Source: an uncultured Collinsella sp.
GTDB lineage: Bacteria > Actinomycetota > Coriobacteriia > Coriobacteriales > Coriobacteriaceae
DNA: 33,577 nt
NCBI GenBank assembly: GCA_959028445.1
Contig: CAUFRY010000022.1
Span: 1-33,577, forward strand
Reading direction: 5' to 3'
A program made the translations under genes and the position numbers. How positions within the stretch are numbered: the stretch's first letter is position 1; the number at the start of each line of letters is the position of its first letter. This document shows positions 15,881 to 24,939 of this stretch, in pieces. The notes under the pieces are model-generated. The model worked only from the letters and a program-made list of their open reading frames with translations. It was not told the origin of the DNA and did no database searches.

Positions 15881-15913
15881 TATACACAAATCTAAGTCTC
15901 TATATATAAGATT
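15881..15913 (-). promoter_or_regulatory. candidate HspR operator upstream of clpB
   Basis: The plus-strand core TCTAAGT-N6-ATATAAG sits about 85 bp upstream of clpB. It aligns almost base for base over 32-33 bp with the element upstream of dnaK (24151-24182). HspR in other actinobacteria binds the HAIR repeat CTTGAGT-N7-ACTCAAG. Read on the minus strand the element here is CTTATAT-N6-ACTTAGA, a diverged version. Confidence 0.75.
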
Positions 15914-15939
15914 TTCTGAGTGCTCTCATGACATGCAAA

Positions 15940-16015
15940 CCACCACAAAGGTGCCTGTCCCCTTTGTGGTGGTCCAGAGAAGAATCAGCCCCGATTAAAA
16001 GAGGCGGTATCAAGC
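15940..16015. repeat. 12-bp-arm palindrome and direct repeat copy A
   Basis: CCACCACAAAGG (15940-15951) and CCTTTGTGGTGG (15961-15972) are perfect inverted arms. From 15962 to 16015 the sequence is a direct repeat of 16825-16877 with scattered changes (CTTTGTGGTGGTCCA start, GAGGCGG-TATCAAGC end). The two copies flank the gene at 16158-16805. The remaining gap 16016-16157 probably holds that gene's promoter; no clear boxes. Confidence 0.75.
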
Positions 16016-16157
16016 CCAGTCTACGTTTGGCGATCCCAAATCGAAGCCCAATAGGGCCTTTTAGCCCCCCATTTCGAACGATCGCTTTCTTTTGAATATT
16101 GTCGTAAGCTTGTATCATCTATCTTAATGATTGCATATTACATGAGAGGTGCCCACC

Positions 16158-16805
16158 GTGAAACGCTCCACCTATATCGGCCTGCTCATCTTAGCGTTTG
16201 CAATTACCGCAGTCGGCGTAGGCATTATCTATCTCGCATTTCTCCCTGCCTCGGCGACGCAGGCGGCGGTTGAAACCATAAGCTATCCCATCGAAATCCT
16301 CACCGATATCGTCAAACCCGATTCAATCACCGTCGATTTCGACGGTACGCCCGCAGCGCTTGGGGTCAGCAACTATCCCCGAATCGAACTTGGAGCCACG
16401 CGCTATACCCAAGATGAGCAGCTTATCGGCAAGGCAACCAGTTTACTCAAAGGCAAGACGTTTAAGCGATGGTACGGCGCCGCAATATATCGAGCCAAGA
16501 AAGGCCAAATGAATGACGGGTATTATTCGACCCTTGAACTCGATGCGGCAAACGGGAGCAGACTATGCAACGTTTCATACGACCCCGGCTACGTGGACAA
16601 CGAAGGGCCGGGGGTCTATATCTCGGATGGCGACGTAATCTACGTCATGGAGGGCGACCAGACGGCAGTCGTCGATTTTATGGATCGGTGTACCGAAGAT
16701 GCCTACGAACAAACTTGCGAGCCCGATCCACAGACAGCGCGCGACAGTGGCTCAGCACGCACTTGGCTATTTGACGATGAAATAACCTGGACCCCATCGA
16801 AATAA
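16158..16805 (+). CDS. small membrane-anchored protein of unknown function
   Basis: The 215-aa protein has one N-terminal hydrophobic segment, YIGLLILAFAITAVGVGIIY (about residues 5-24), after two basic residues. It is therefore an uncleaved signal anchor or a signal peptide. No lipobox cysteine is visible. The outside region of about 185 aa is mixed, with YPRIELGATRYTQDEQLIG, YRAKKGQMNDGYYSTLELD and ISDGDVIYVMEGDQTAVVD, and an acidic tail. Two cysteines near the C-terminus could pair. The start GTG at 16158 has GAGAGGTG upstream; another in-frame GTG at 16149 overlaps that site. I do not recognise the family. It reads against both neighbours and is bracketed by related direct repeats, which suggests an inserted cassette. 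Confidence 0.65.
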   Translation: MKRSTYIGLLILAFAITAVGVGIIYLAFLPASATQAAVETISYPIEILTDIVKPDSITVDFDGTPAALGVSNYPRIELGATRYTQDEQLIGKATSLLKGKTFKRWYGAAIYRAKKGQMNDGYYSTLELDAANGSRLCNVSYDPGYVDNEGPGVYISDGDVIYVMEGDQTAVVDFMDRCTEDAYEQTCEPDPQTARDSGSARTWLFDDEITWTPSK

Positions 16806-16824
16806 GAACCCGCCGGACAGGCAC

Positions 16825-16877
16825 CTTTGTGGTGGTCCAAAAAGAAGCCGCCCCAATAAAAAGAGGCGGCATCAAGC
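16825..16877. repeat. direct repeat copy B, with a GC hairpin
   Basis: This copy starts 20 bp past the stop of the 16158-16805 gene and matches 15962-16015. It contains GCCGCC and GGCGGC arms around an A-rich loop, and a T-rich stretch follows downstream (TTTATTTTT near 16880-16890), so it may also act as terminator for that gene. In copy A the left stem arm is eroded (CAGCCC). Confidence 0.65.
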
Positions 16878-16926
16878 AAGTTTATTTTTAGCGTCCCTCA
16901 AGACCCGACGAGAACGCGGAAATGTA

Positions 16927-17000
16927 GCCCGGGGCTTACCCTTTCCCGAACGCGACCCTCGCGAAGCGCGTGAGCGAGCGGGAAAGGGTAAGCCCCGGGC
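16927..17000. terminator. perfect 22-bp inverted repeat between convergent genes
   Basis: The left arm at 16927-16948 (starting GCCCGGGGCTTACCC) is perfectly complementary to 16979-17000. The 30-nt loop can fold further (CTCGCG/CGTGAG-type pairing). It lies 16 bp past the stop of the hydratase on the minus strand and faces the plus-strand gene ending at 16805. No T-run follows on either side, so it may terminate inefficiently, protect the mRNA 3' end, or be an interspersed repeat. Confidence 0.6.
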
Positions 17001-17015
17001 GGACAATTAAGTGCG

Positions 17016-19316
17016 TTACTCGGCAGCGGCCTTGAACTTGTTGTAGTTGATCAGGCAGCCGGCCTTGACGATGGCACGCTCCTCGGCCGTCATATCGGCA
17101 ATGTAGAGCTCAATCTGCTCGACCGCACCGTCGGCGCGCACCACGTAGGCGGCGATGTCCTTTAGGTCGCCATCGAGCGCGGCACGGATACCCGGCACAA
17201 AGACGTAGTCGCCCACCTCAAAGTTGGGCTCGGCCTCCATCTGGAAGGGCACCATGCCCCAGTTCATCACGTTGGAGCGATAGCGCTTGGTGGCGTACTC
17301 GTGGACGATGTTTGCCAGGCCGCCGATGACGCGCTGGCAGCTCGCGGCCTGCTCGCGGGCAGAGCCGTCGCCCGGCTTCTTGGCATAGAGCATGGAGCCG
17401 TACTCGGTCGCCTTGGCATCGGCCGCGACGCCGGCGCCGGCCAGTGCCTCAAACACGCCGGCAAGCTCGGCATCGAGCGCCGCCAAGTCGCCTGCTGCCT
17501 CGCCGGCAACGCGGCGCTTTTCCACCGCGTCGACCTCCTTGGAACGACCCACGTAGGCCGGATCGCGGCGGCTGAGAGTAAACTCGGCCAGGCCCAGCGG
17601 GTTGGAGCGGAAGGAGCTCGTCTCGCCCGAGGGAATGAGCTCGTCAGTCGTGGTGACCGGGTCCATGATCTTGGAGCACACCTTGAGCAGGATATCGTCG
17701 CCGAGAGGCTCCATCGCGGGCCACGGCTTGATGTTGGGACCCTCGACCAGCTCGTCGGCAGGCTCCGCCTTGCCAAAGCCCCAGTACACGCGCTTTTTGT
17801 ACGGCGCGTCGTCAAAGGTGTACTCGCAGGCCTCGTCCCAAGTCTCCTCGGGCAGGTCGGTCGCCGGCGTCAGGACGCCGCCGTTGGCAGCCGTCGCCGC
17901 AATGGAGCGGGCGTCCATCAAGGCCACGGCGCTCAGCTGGCCATTGCCCGGCTTGGAACCCTCGCGGTTGGGGAAGTTGCGCGTAGTGTGGCGGATCGAA
18001 AGGCCGTTGTTGGCGGGCGTGTCGCCGGCGCCAAAGCACGGGCCGCAGAATGCCGTGCGCACAATCGCGCCGGCCTCCATAAGGTCGTAGATGTAGCCGC
18101 GGCGTGTAAGCTCGAGCGCCACGGGCTGGCTCGTGGGGTAGACCGACAGCGAGAACTCGCCGCAGCCGGTGTTGGCGCCCTTGAGCACGCGGGCAGCCTG
18201 GACCACGGAGTCGTAGTTGCCGCCCGAGCAGCCGGCGATAACGCCCTGCTGCACGTGCAGCTTGCCGTCGACGATCTTGTCGAGCAGGCTAAAGTGCGTC
18301 TTGCCCTCGCCGATCTTGGCGGCCTCGAGCTCCACCTCGTGAAGGATGTCCTCGAGGTTCTCGTTGAGCTCGTCGATCTCAAAGCCGTTGGAAGGATGGA
18401 ACGGCAGCGCGATCATGGGCTTGATGCTCGACAGATCGACCTCGACGCAGCCGTCGTAGTAGGCGACATCGGCGGGCTTGAGCTCGCGGTAGTCGTCGCC
18501 GCGGCCGTGCATGGTCAAAAATGCGTGTGTGTCCTCGTCGGTGGCCCAAATGCTCGACAGGCAGGTGGTCTCGGTGGTCATGACATCGACGCCGTTGCGG
18601 TAGTCGGTCGTCATGCTCGCGATGCCCGGGCCCACGAACTCCATGACCTTGTTCTTGACGTAGCCCTTGGCAAAGACGGCGCGGATGATGGCGAGCGCCA
18701 CGTCGTGCGGGCCGACGCCGGGACGCGGGGCGCCTGTGAGGTAGATGGCGACAACGCCGGGATAGGCAACATCGTAGGTATCGCGCAGCAGCTGCTTGGC
18801 CAACTCGCCGCCGCCCTCGCCCACGGCCATGGTGCCCAGGGCGCCGTAGCGGGTGTGCGAGTCGGAGCCCAAGATCATCTTGCCGCAACCGGCGAAGTTC
18901 TCACGCATAAAGGAGTGGATGACGGCGATGTGCGGCGGGACGAAAATGCCGCCGTACTTCTTGGCAGCCGAGAGACCAAAGACGTGGTCGTCCTCGTTGA
19001 TGGTGCCGCCCACGGCGCACAGCGAGTTGTGGCAGTTGGTGAGCACGTAGGGCAGCGGGAACTGCTCCATGCCCGAGGCGCGCGCCGTCTGGATGATGCC
19101 GACAAAGGTGATGTCATGGCTCGCCATGGCGTCGAAGCGAATCTTGAGCGCCTCGGGATCTCCAGACGTATTGTGTGCCTGGAGGATCGAATACGCGATG
19201 GTGCCACGCTTGGCGTCCTCAGGCGTCTGCGTAATGCCGCGCTCGGCAGCCTCGGCCGCAGGCACGACCTCGCTGCCGCCGCGCAGGTAGATGCCGTCCT
19301 CGTACAGCTTAACCAT
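17016..19316 (-). CDS. aconitase-family hydratase
   Basis: This 766-aa protein belongs to the aconitase/3-isopropylmalate dehydratase superfamily, [4Fe-4S] enzymes that isomerise or hydrate carboxylic acids. It resembles proteins annotated simply as hydratase (E. coli YbhJ-like). Cluster cysteines are visible as GCSGGNYDS (about residue 385) and AFCGPCFGAGDTPANNG (about 440). Substrate-type motifs are GSDSHTRYGALGTMAVGEGGGE (key part GSDSHTRYGALG) and RNFPNREGS (swivel-type region). The C-terminal domain contains SNVMNWGMVPF. I chose ATG 19316 (MVKLYEDGIYLRGG), which has GGGAG 7 nt upstream and matches the usual family start; the frame stays open to 19436. It is likely monocistronic. The substrate could be citrate or another tricarboxylate and cannot be fixed here. 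Confidence 0.88.
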   Translation of the reverse strand: MVKLYEDGIYLRGGSEVVPAAEAAERGITQTPEDAKRGTIAYSILQAHNTSGDPEALKIRFDAMASHDITFVGIIQTARASGMEQFPLPYVLTNCHNSLCAVGGTINEDDHVFGLSAAKKYGGIFVPPHIAVIHSFMRENFAGCGKMILGSDSHTRYGALGTMAVGEGGGELAKQLLRDTYDVAYPGVVAIYLTGAPRPGVGPHDVALAIIRAVFAKGYVKNKVMEFVGPGIASMTTDYRNGVDVMTTETTCLSSIWATDEDTHAFLTMHGRGDDYRELKPADVAYYDGCVEVDLSSIKPMIALPFHPSNGFEIDELNENLEDILHEVELEAAKIGEGKTHFSLLDKIVDGKLHVQQGVIAGCSGGNYDSVVQAARVLKGANTGCGEFSLSVYPTSQPVALELTRRGYIYDLMEAGAIVRTAFCGPCFGAGDTPANNGLSIRHTTRNFPNREGSKPGNGQLSAVALMDARSIAATAANGGVLTPATDLPEETWDEACEYTFDDAPYKKRVYWGFGKAEPADELVEGPNIKPWPAMEPLGDDILLKVCSKIMDPVTTTDELIPSGETSSFRSNPLGLAEFTLSRRDPAYVGRSKEVDAVEKRRVAGEAAGDLAALDAELAGVFEALAGAGVAADAKATEYGSMLYAKKPGDGSAREQAASCQRVIGGLANIVHEYATKRYRSNVMNWGMVPFQMEAEPNFEVGDYVFVPGIRAALDGDLKDIAAYVVRADGAVEQIELYIADMTAEERAIVKAGCLINYNKFKAAAE

Positions 19317-19608
19317 ACTGTCTCCCACTCTGCCCGAAAGGCTCGGGCGCATAGCATACATTCGTTCAATATCGTGCCATAGAACGGTTGCGAGTGGGTT
19401 ACGAATCTGCACGTTCACTTTATCTCGGTAAAGCATAGAACGAGCCCGGTGCAGGACCGGCGGATTTGGTGCAAGTGTGTCCCTTTCAACTAGTCATTTA
19501 AGAACGTCCCCAATGACTACCCATAACAACGCCGATGTTTTGGCGCGGACAGCGAAAGCCCACCAATTCGGAGCAAAACAACGCCGCAAGTAGAGGACGG
19601 ACAGCGAG

Positions 19609-19706
19609 CGACGTCCAGAGCGAACAAGTTGGCATGAAAAAGGCAAGGCATAGACCTTCTGGTCATGCCTTGCCTTTTGAATGACAAATTGTCGCTCTGG
19701 ACGTCG
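19609..19706. repeat. 98-bp element with 15-bp inverted ends enclosing a terminator
   Basis: CGACGTCCAGAGCGA (19609-19623) and its perfect complement TCGCTCTGGACGTCG (19692-19706) bracket a strong inner hairpin. Just outside on the left, two loosely similar stretches beginning ACAACGCCG (about 19527 and 19578), both with GGACAGCGA, suggest a decayed tandem repeat. The region 19317-19608 otherwise holds nothing I can name; the frame upstream of the hydratase start is open but lacks a start site. Confidence 0.55.
19638..19678 (-). terminator. bidirectional terminator of the dnaK-hspR operon
   Basis: AAAAGGCAAGGCAT and ATGCCTTGCCTTTT form the main stem, extended by GACC/GGTC over a TTCT tip with one bulged A. 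On the minus strand the stem is followed by a T-run (plus-strand A-run before 19642). It lies 70 bp past the hspR stop. Confidence 0.85.
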
Positions 19707-19720
19707 CGCAGCGTCGGCCC

Positions 19721-19748
19721 GTTACGCGGGTTGGTAAACCCGCGTAAC
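19721..19748 (-). other. 10-bp hairpin abutting the hspR stop codon
   Basis: GTTACGCGGG (19721-19730) pairs perfectly with CCCGCGTAAC (19739-19748) over an 8-nt loop. The stem begins at the last base of the hspR stop codon on the minus strand. There is no T-run after it. It could stabilise the mRNA end ahead of the terminator at 19638-19678. Confidence 0.5.
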
Positions 19749-20164
19749 TACAAATCCCCGCCGGCGCCCAGCAGCTTACGCATGACCTGTTCGGGGTTAA
19801 CTGAGCCGTCGCGCGGGGCCAGGGCGGTGATCTTCTTCTGCATCTTGTACTCGTGCAGCTCGTCCTCGAGCTGGCGTACGCGGGCACGGAGTTTTTCGTT
19901 CTCGCGCTCACGCTCCTCGGCACGCTCCTTCATATCGAGGATGCGCACCACGCCGGCAAGGTTGATGCCCTCGTCGGTGAGCTGGTTGATGAGCTCCAGG
20001 CGCTCGATATCGGCACGCGAATACAGACGCGTGTTACCGCCCGAGCGCTGAGGGTTCACCAGGCCCTTGGACTCGTAGACGCGCAGAGTCTGCGGATGCA
20101 TGCCGGTCAGCTCGGCCGCCACGCTGATCATGTACAGCGGTTTGTTCCTATTGTCCTCGGCCAT
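19748..20164 (-). CDS. hspR: MerR-family heat-shock repressor HspR
   Basis: HspR represses dnaK and clpB operons in actinobacteria and is helped by DnaK, so free chaperone shuts off its own synthesis. The 138-aa protein has an N-terminal MerR winged helix (YMISVAAELTGMHPQTLRVYE, key part AAELTGMHPQTLRVYE, residues 14-29). SGGNTRLYSRADIERL follows, then a leucine/glutamate-rich coiled coil (about 75-110, ERERENEKLRARVRQLEDEL). The start ATG has AAAGGGG upstream. As last gene of dnaK-grpE-dnaJ-hspR its position is the classical one. Matching elements upstream of dnaK and clpB are its probable targets. Confidence 0.93.
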   Translation of the reverse strand: MAEDNRNKPLYMISVAAELTGMHPQTLRVYESKGLVNPQRSGGNTRLYSRADIERLELINQLTDEGINLAGVVRILDMKERAEERERENEKLRARVRQLEDELHEYKMQKKITALAPRDGSVNPEQVMRKLLGAGGDL

Positions 20165-20236
20165 GCTACCTGACCCCTTTCCGTCTCGTTATCGTCCATC
20201 ATAAGCCCGCGGGCGCGGGCGTGCGCCACGACCGCC

Positions 20237-21202
20237 CTAGTACGTCGCCTTGTAACGGTTGACCTTCTCGCGATAATCGCGCGTGTCGGCCTCGCGCAGC
20301 CTGGTCATGGCATCGCGCTCATCGTCGGACAGGTTCGTGGGAACCTGCACCTTGATCTCGACGAGCAGCGCACCCGTGCGGCCGCGATGCTTAACGTCGG
20401 GTGCACCCATCTCCTTAAAACGGAACTTCTTGCCCGTCTGGGTGCCAGCGGGCACCTTCAGACGAACCGTCGCGCCGCCGGGCGTGGGCACATCCACCGT
20501 GCAGCCGAGCGCCGCCTCATAGACCGAGATCGGCACCTCCATGGTCACGTCGGCACCCTTGCGCTTAAACAGCGGATGCTCCTCCACATGCGTGGTCACG
20601 ACCAAGTCGCCGCGCTCGCCTCCGGCAACGCCGTACTCGCCACGGCGCTTGTAGCGCAATTTGCCGCCGTCGACCGCACCCGCAGGCACCGAGACCGTGA
20701 TGGTCTGCTGCTCGCCTGTCGAGGGAATGCGGTAGGTGACCTTGTGCGTCACGCCGCGAAACGCGTCCTCGGCCGTCACATCGACGGTCAGCGACAGGTC
20801 GCCGCCCTTGCGAGCACGGCTGCGACCCGCGCCGGCACCGGCAGCGCCCGCAGCCCCGGCAAAGCCCGAGCCCCAATCGCTGCCCCAGGCGCCGTTGCCG
20901 CTAAAGATGCTGTCGAAGATGTCGCCCCAGCCGCTGGCACCCGCGCCGGCACCGTAGCCGCCGCCATACGCGCCGCCCGCGCCCGGCATGCCGCCAAACA
21001 TGAGCATCTGGTCGTACTCTTTGCGCTTCTTCTCGTCCGAAAGCGTCTCGTAGGCCTCGCTGATCTCCTTGAACTTGGCCTCGTCGCCGCCGGCATCGGG
21101 GTGATATTTTTGCGCGAGCTTGCGAAACGCGCTCTTGATCTCTTTGTCGGAGGCGCTCTTGGATACGCCCAGGATGTCATAGAAGGTTTTGCCTGCAGCC
21201 AT
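20237..21202 (-). CDS. dnaJ: DnaJ/CbpA-type J-domain co-chaperone
   Basis: This Hsp40 stimulates DnaK ATPase and delivers substrates. The 321-aa protein has an N-terminal J domain (about residues 5-68) with the essential HPD in KYHPDAGGDEAKF. A Gly/Ala/Ser-rich linker follows (GGAYGGGYGAGAGASGWGD). The two C-terminal beta domains come next, with no CxxCxGxG zinc finger between them. It is therefore type II (CbpA-like) rather than a classical type I DnaJ. The length fits CbpA (about 306). The start ATG has GGAGAGGAG upstream. It lies in the dnaK operon between grpE and hspR, but a terminator-like hairpin (21275-21304) separates it from grpE. Confidence 0.94.
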   Translation of the reverse strand: MAAGKTFYDILGVSKSASDKEIKSAFRKLAQKYHPDAGGDEAKFKEISEAYETLSDEKKRKEYDQMLMFGGMPGAGGAYGGGYGAGAGASGWGDIFDSIFSGNGAWGSDWGSGFAGAAGAAGAGAGRSRARKGGDLSLTVDVTAEDAFRGVTHKVTYRIPSTGEQQTITVSVPAGAVDGGKLRYKRRGEYGVAGGERGDLVVTTHVEEHPLFKRKGADVTMEVPISVYEAALGCTVDVPTPGGATVRLKVPAGTQTGKKFRFKEMGAPDVKHRGRTGALLVEIKVQVPTNLSDDERDAMTRLREADTRDYREKVNRYKATY

Positions 21203-21274
21203 CGTAGCTCCTCTCCTGTTTCATCCGCCGCCCAGCGGGCGGCGGCTCATGCTTTCATATGGCACTAGGCCAGA

Positions 21275-21304
21275 AAGGGCCCCGGGTGTTGCCCCGGGGC
21301 CCTT
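21275..21304 (-). terminator. GC-rich hairpin between grpE and dnaJ
   Basis: AAGGGCCCCGGG (21275-21286) and CCCGGGGCCCTT (21293-21304) form a perfect 12-bp stem with a 6-nt loop. On the minus strand only TTTCT follows, so it is probably a partial terminator or processing site that lowers dnaJ-hspR expression relative to dnaK-grpE. Confidence 0.65.
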
Positions 21305-21309
21305 CTCAA

Positions 21310-22152
21310 TTACTCCTCGGTGCTCTCGGCCGTATCGGCCGCAGCATCCTCGGGCGCCGCTTCGGGCTCCGGTGCGGGGCGTTTCTCGCCGCCGTAGGTC
21401 ACCGTCACCATCGCGGAACGCAGGATGCGATCCGCCATGCGGTAGCCCTTCTGGTACACGTCGTTGACGGTCTCATCGTACTGCGACGCGTCCTCGACGC
21501 GACCCACGGCTTGGTGCTCGAGCGGATCGAACGCCTCGCCCTTGGGGTCGATGGGCTCAACGCCCTCGTGCGCAAACACATCGAGCAGCTTGGCATGCAC
21601 CGCGTCGACACCGTCGACGAACTGCTTAAAGTCGTCGGCAAGCTCCTGGCTGCGGGCATGGTCGATCGCACGCTCGATATCGTCAACCACCGGCAGCAGC
21701 GCGGTGACGAGCTTCTCGGTCGCGCGCTCGCGCTCGGCGATACGCTCATTGGCGGTGCGGCGACGGAAGTTCTCCCAGTCGGCCTGCAGACGGGCGGTGC
21801 GCTCGGTGGCGTCCTTTGCCTTGTCCTCGGCGGCCTTCTGAGCCTCTGCCGCAGCATCGAGCTCATTGCGCACGTCGGCAAGCTCCTTCTGGGCCTGCTC
21901 GAACTTGAGCTTAAAGTCGTTGTCGGCGGCTTCTTCACCGGCGCGGATAGCGGCTTCCACCATCTCGTCCTCGGTCATCGTCGCCTCCTTGTTGGAATCC
22001 TCTACCTGGTTCTCGGCAGCCTCGGCGGCCGGGGCCTCGTTGGCCTCGGTAACGTCTGCGGCCTCTACGGGAATCTTCACGTCCTTCTCCTCAGAGTCAA
22101 CGGGGGCGGCGCCAGCGGCGGCCGCCTCCGTGCGAGCTTTACGGGCGGACAT
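21310..22152 (-). CDS. grpE: nucleotide exchange factor GrpE
   Basis: GrpE releases ADP from DnaK. The 280-aa protein is longer than usual (about 190-200). Residues 1-60 form an acidic, Ala-rich tail. A long coiled coil follows (about 85-140, KLKFEQAQKELADVRNELDA and ADWENFRRRTANERIAERE). The C-terminal beta domain has DFKQFVDGVDAVHAKLLDVFAHEGVEPIDP (key part LLDVFAHEGVEPIDP), EHQAVGRVED and QKGYRMADRILRSAMVTV. The last 30 residues are again acidic. The ATG at 22152 follows the dnaK stop by 2 nt. A second in-frame ATG at 21978 has AAGGAGG at ideal spacing and would give a 222-aa form nearer the usual size. Confidence 0.95.
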   Translation of the reverse strand: MSARKARTEAAAAGAAPVDSEEKDVKIPVEAADVTEANEAPAAEAAENQVEDSNKEATMTEDEMVEAAIRAGEEAADNDFKLKFEQAQKELADVRNELDAAAEAQKAAEDKAKDATERTARLQADWENFRRRTANERIAERERATEKLVTALLPVVDDIERAIDHARSQELADDFKQFVDGVDAVHAKLLDVFAHEGVEPIDPKGEAFDPLEHQAVGRVEDASQYDETVNDVYQKGYRMADRILRSAMVTVTYGGEKRPAPEPEAAPEDAAADTAESTEE

Positions 22153-22154
22153 GA

Positions 22155-24047
<1,893 letters not shown>

Positions 24048-24150
24048 TAGAAATTCCCTCTCTCTTGTGCGTTTGCACCGACTCGGCGGTCTGCCGCGCG
24101 GTGTTTCGGCTTGTCTTTCAGGATGTAGTGTATCCCCTTATGGGCCGGAA

Positions 24151-24182
24151 TATACAAAATCTAAGTCAATTCATATAAGATT
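24151..24182 (-). promoter_or_regulatory. candidate HspR operator upstream of dnaK
   Basis: The plus-strand core is TCTAAGT-N6-ATATAAG inside a 32-bp block starting TATACAAAATCTAAGTC. The clpB copy (15881-15913) starts TATACACAAATCTAAGTC and ends with the same ATATAAGATT. Two heat-shock genes 8 kb apart sharing this block, with hspR in the same operon, is strong indirect evidence of function. The minus-strand TTGACT inside it may be a -35 region. Confidence 0.78.
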
Positions 24183-24319
24183 TCTTATTGCCAAGAGTTT
24201 AGGTTCGCAAATACGCAGGTAGACGCGTTGTTGGAGTTCTCGGCAGATCTATTGAGATCTATGTAGAGTTGACTGAGGCTTGAGCTTGGGGCGTGTGGAG
24301 CAGTCTGGGGCGGCCTTCA

Positions 24320-24489
24320 GGAAAGCGCATCCCGTTTTGAGCGTCGATTTCGGGATGCGGTTTCCGGTTGAGCCCTCAACCGGAAAGCGTGTCCCAGTCT
24401 GAGCGCGAATTCTGGGACACAGTTTCCGCTAGCGGGCCCAACCGGAAACTGCAACCCGGTTTTCGGCCAAATAACGGGATGCCCTTTCC
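24320..24489. repeat. tandem array of three 46-nt palindromes, 62-bp period (locus 2)
   Basis: Units at 24320-24365, 24382-24427 and 24444-24489 are each exactly 46 nt. They are separated by exactly 16 nt (24366-24381, 24428-24443). Each begins GGAAA and ends TTTCC, with inner arms such as GCGCATCCCG/CGGGATGCG or GCGTGTCCCA/TGGGACAC that keep pairing while the bases change. The first spacer GGTTGAGCCCTCAACC is itself palindromic. The array lies between the divergent dnaK and ferredoxin genes. The flanks 24183-24319 and 24490-24620 show no gene. Confidence 0.88.
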
Positions 24490-24624
24490 GCAAGCTCGCT
24501 CAATCGTCCAATATTTCAAGTCACCTTTAGCTAACATTTGCGCAGCTCAACGGCCCCACCTGCGCGTTTTTTAGTAAACCTTGGCATACTCGGCGAACGG
24601 TATGAAGATGCCGGCCAGAGGGTA

Positions 24625-24652
24625 TTGCAAACGGTCGCTCCCGTGGTATGTT
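24625..24652 (+). promoter_or_regulatory. candidate promoter of the ferredoxin gene
   Basis: TTGCAA (24625-24630) and TATGTT (24647-24652) are separated by 16 bp, giving a start about 55 bp upstream of the ferredoxin ATG. A second pair with TTGGCA near 24581 and TATGAA at 24601 is less well placed. Confidence 0.5.
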
Positions 24653-24713
24653 TTTGCCCGAATCAAACCGGCGCGCATCGTCTGTAGCGTCGGTCAACAG
24701 AGAGGAAACTACC

Positions 24714-24899
24714 ATGGCTCATCCCGTAATTGATGCCGACGAGTGCATCGCTTGTGGCGTTTGCGTCGACTCCTGCCCCGCTGGCGTTCTGGAGCTCCAG
24801 GACGTCGCTACCGTCGCTGACGAGGATTCCTGCGTCGCCTGTGGCGCTTGCCAGGACGCTTGCCCCGCTGGCGCGATCACCGAGATCGTCGAGGAGTAA
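24714..24899 (+). CDS. 2[4Fe-4S] ferredoxin
   Basis: This is a small electron carrier of clostridial type. The 61-aa protein has two complete cluster motifs, CIACGVCVDSCPAG (residues 13-26) and CVACGACQDACPAG (about 41-54). Each is CxxCxxCxxxCP, giving two [4Fe-4S] clusters with crosswise ligation. It is highly acidic with few aromatic residues. The ATG at 24714 has AGAGGAA 8 nt upstream and makes the usual 55-62 aa length. It is monocistronic: a promoter upstream and a strong terminator 40 bp after the stop. It may feed or drain electrons for the 925-aa flavoprotein or other Fe-S enzymes; this is inference. Confidence 0.97.
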   Translation: MAHPVIDADECIACGVCVDSCPAGVLELQDVATVADEDSCVACGACQDACPAGAITEIVEE

Positions 24900-24939
24900 C
24901 AACTCCCCACTTGCACACTCAAAAGTACACCGTGCACAA

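Noticed and set aside
17301..19382. 693-codon plus-strand frame opposite the hydratase
   Set aside because: It is the antisense shadow of the hydratase with low-complexity His/Val/Asp/Gly-rich sequence and no domain.
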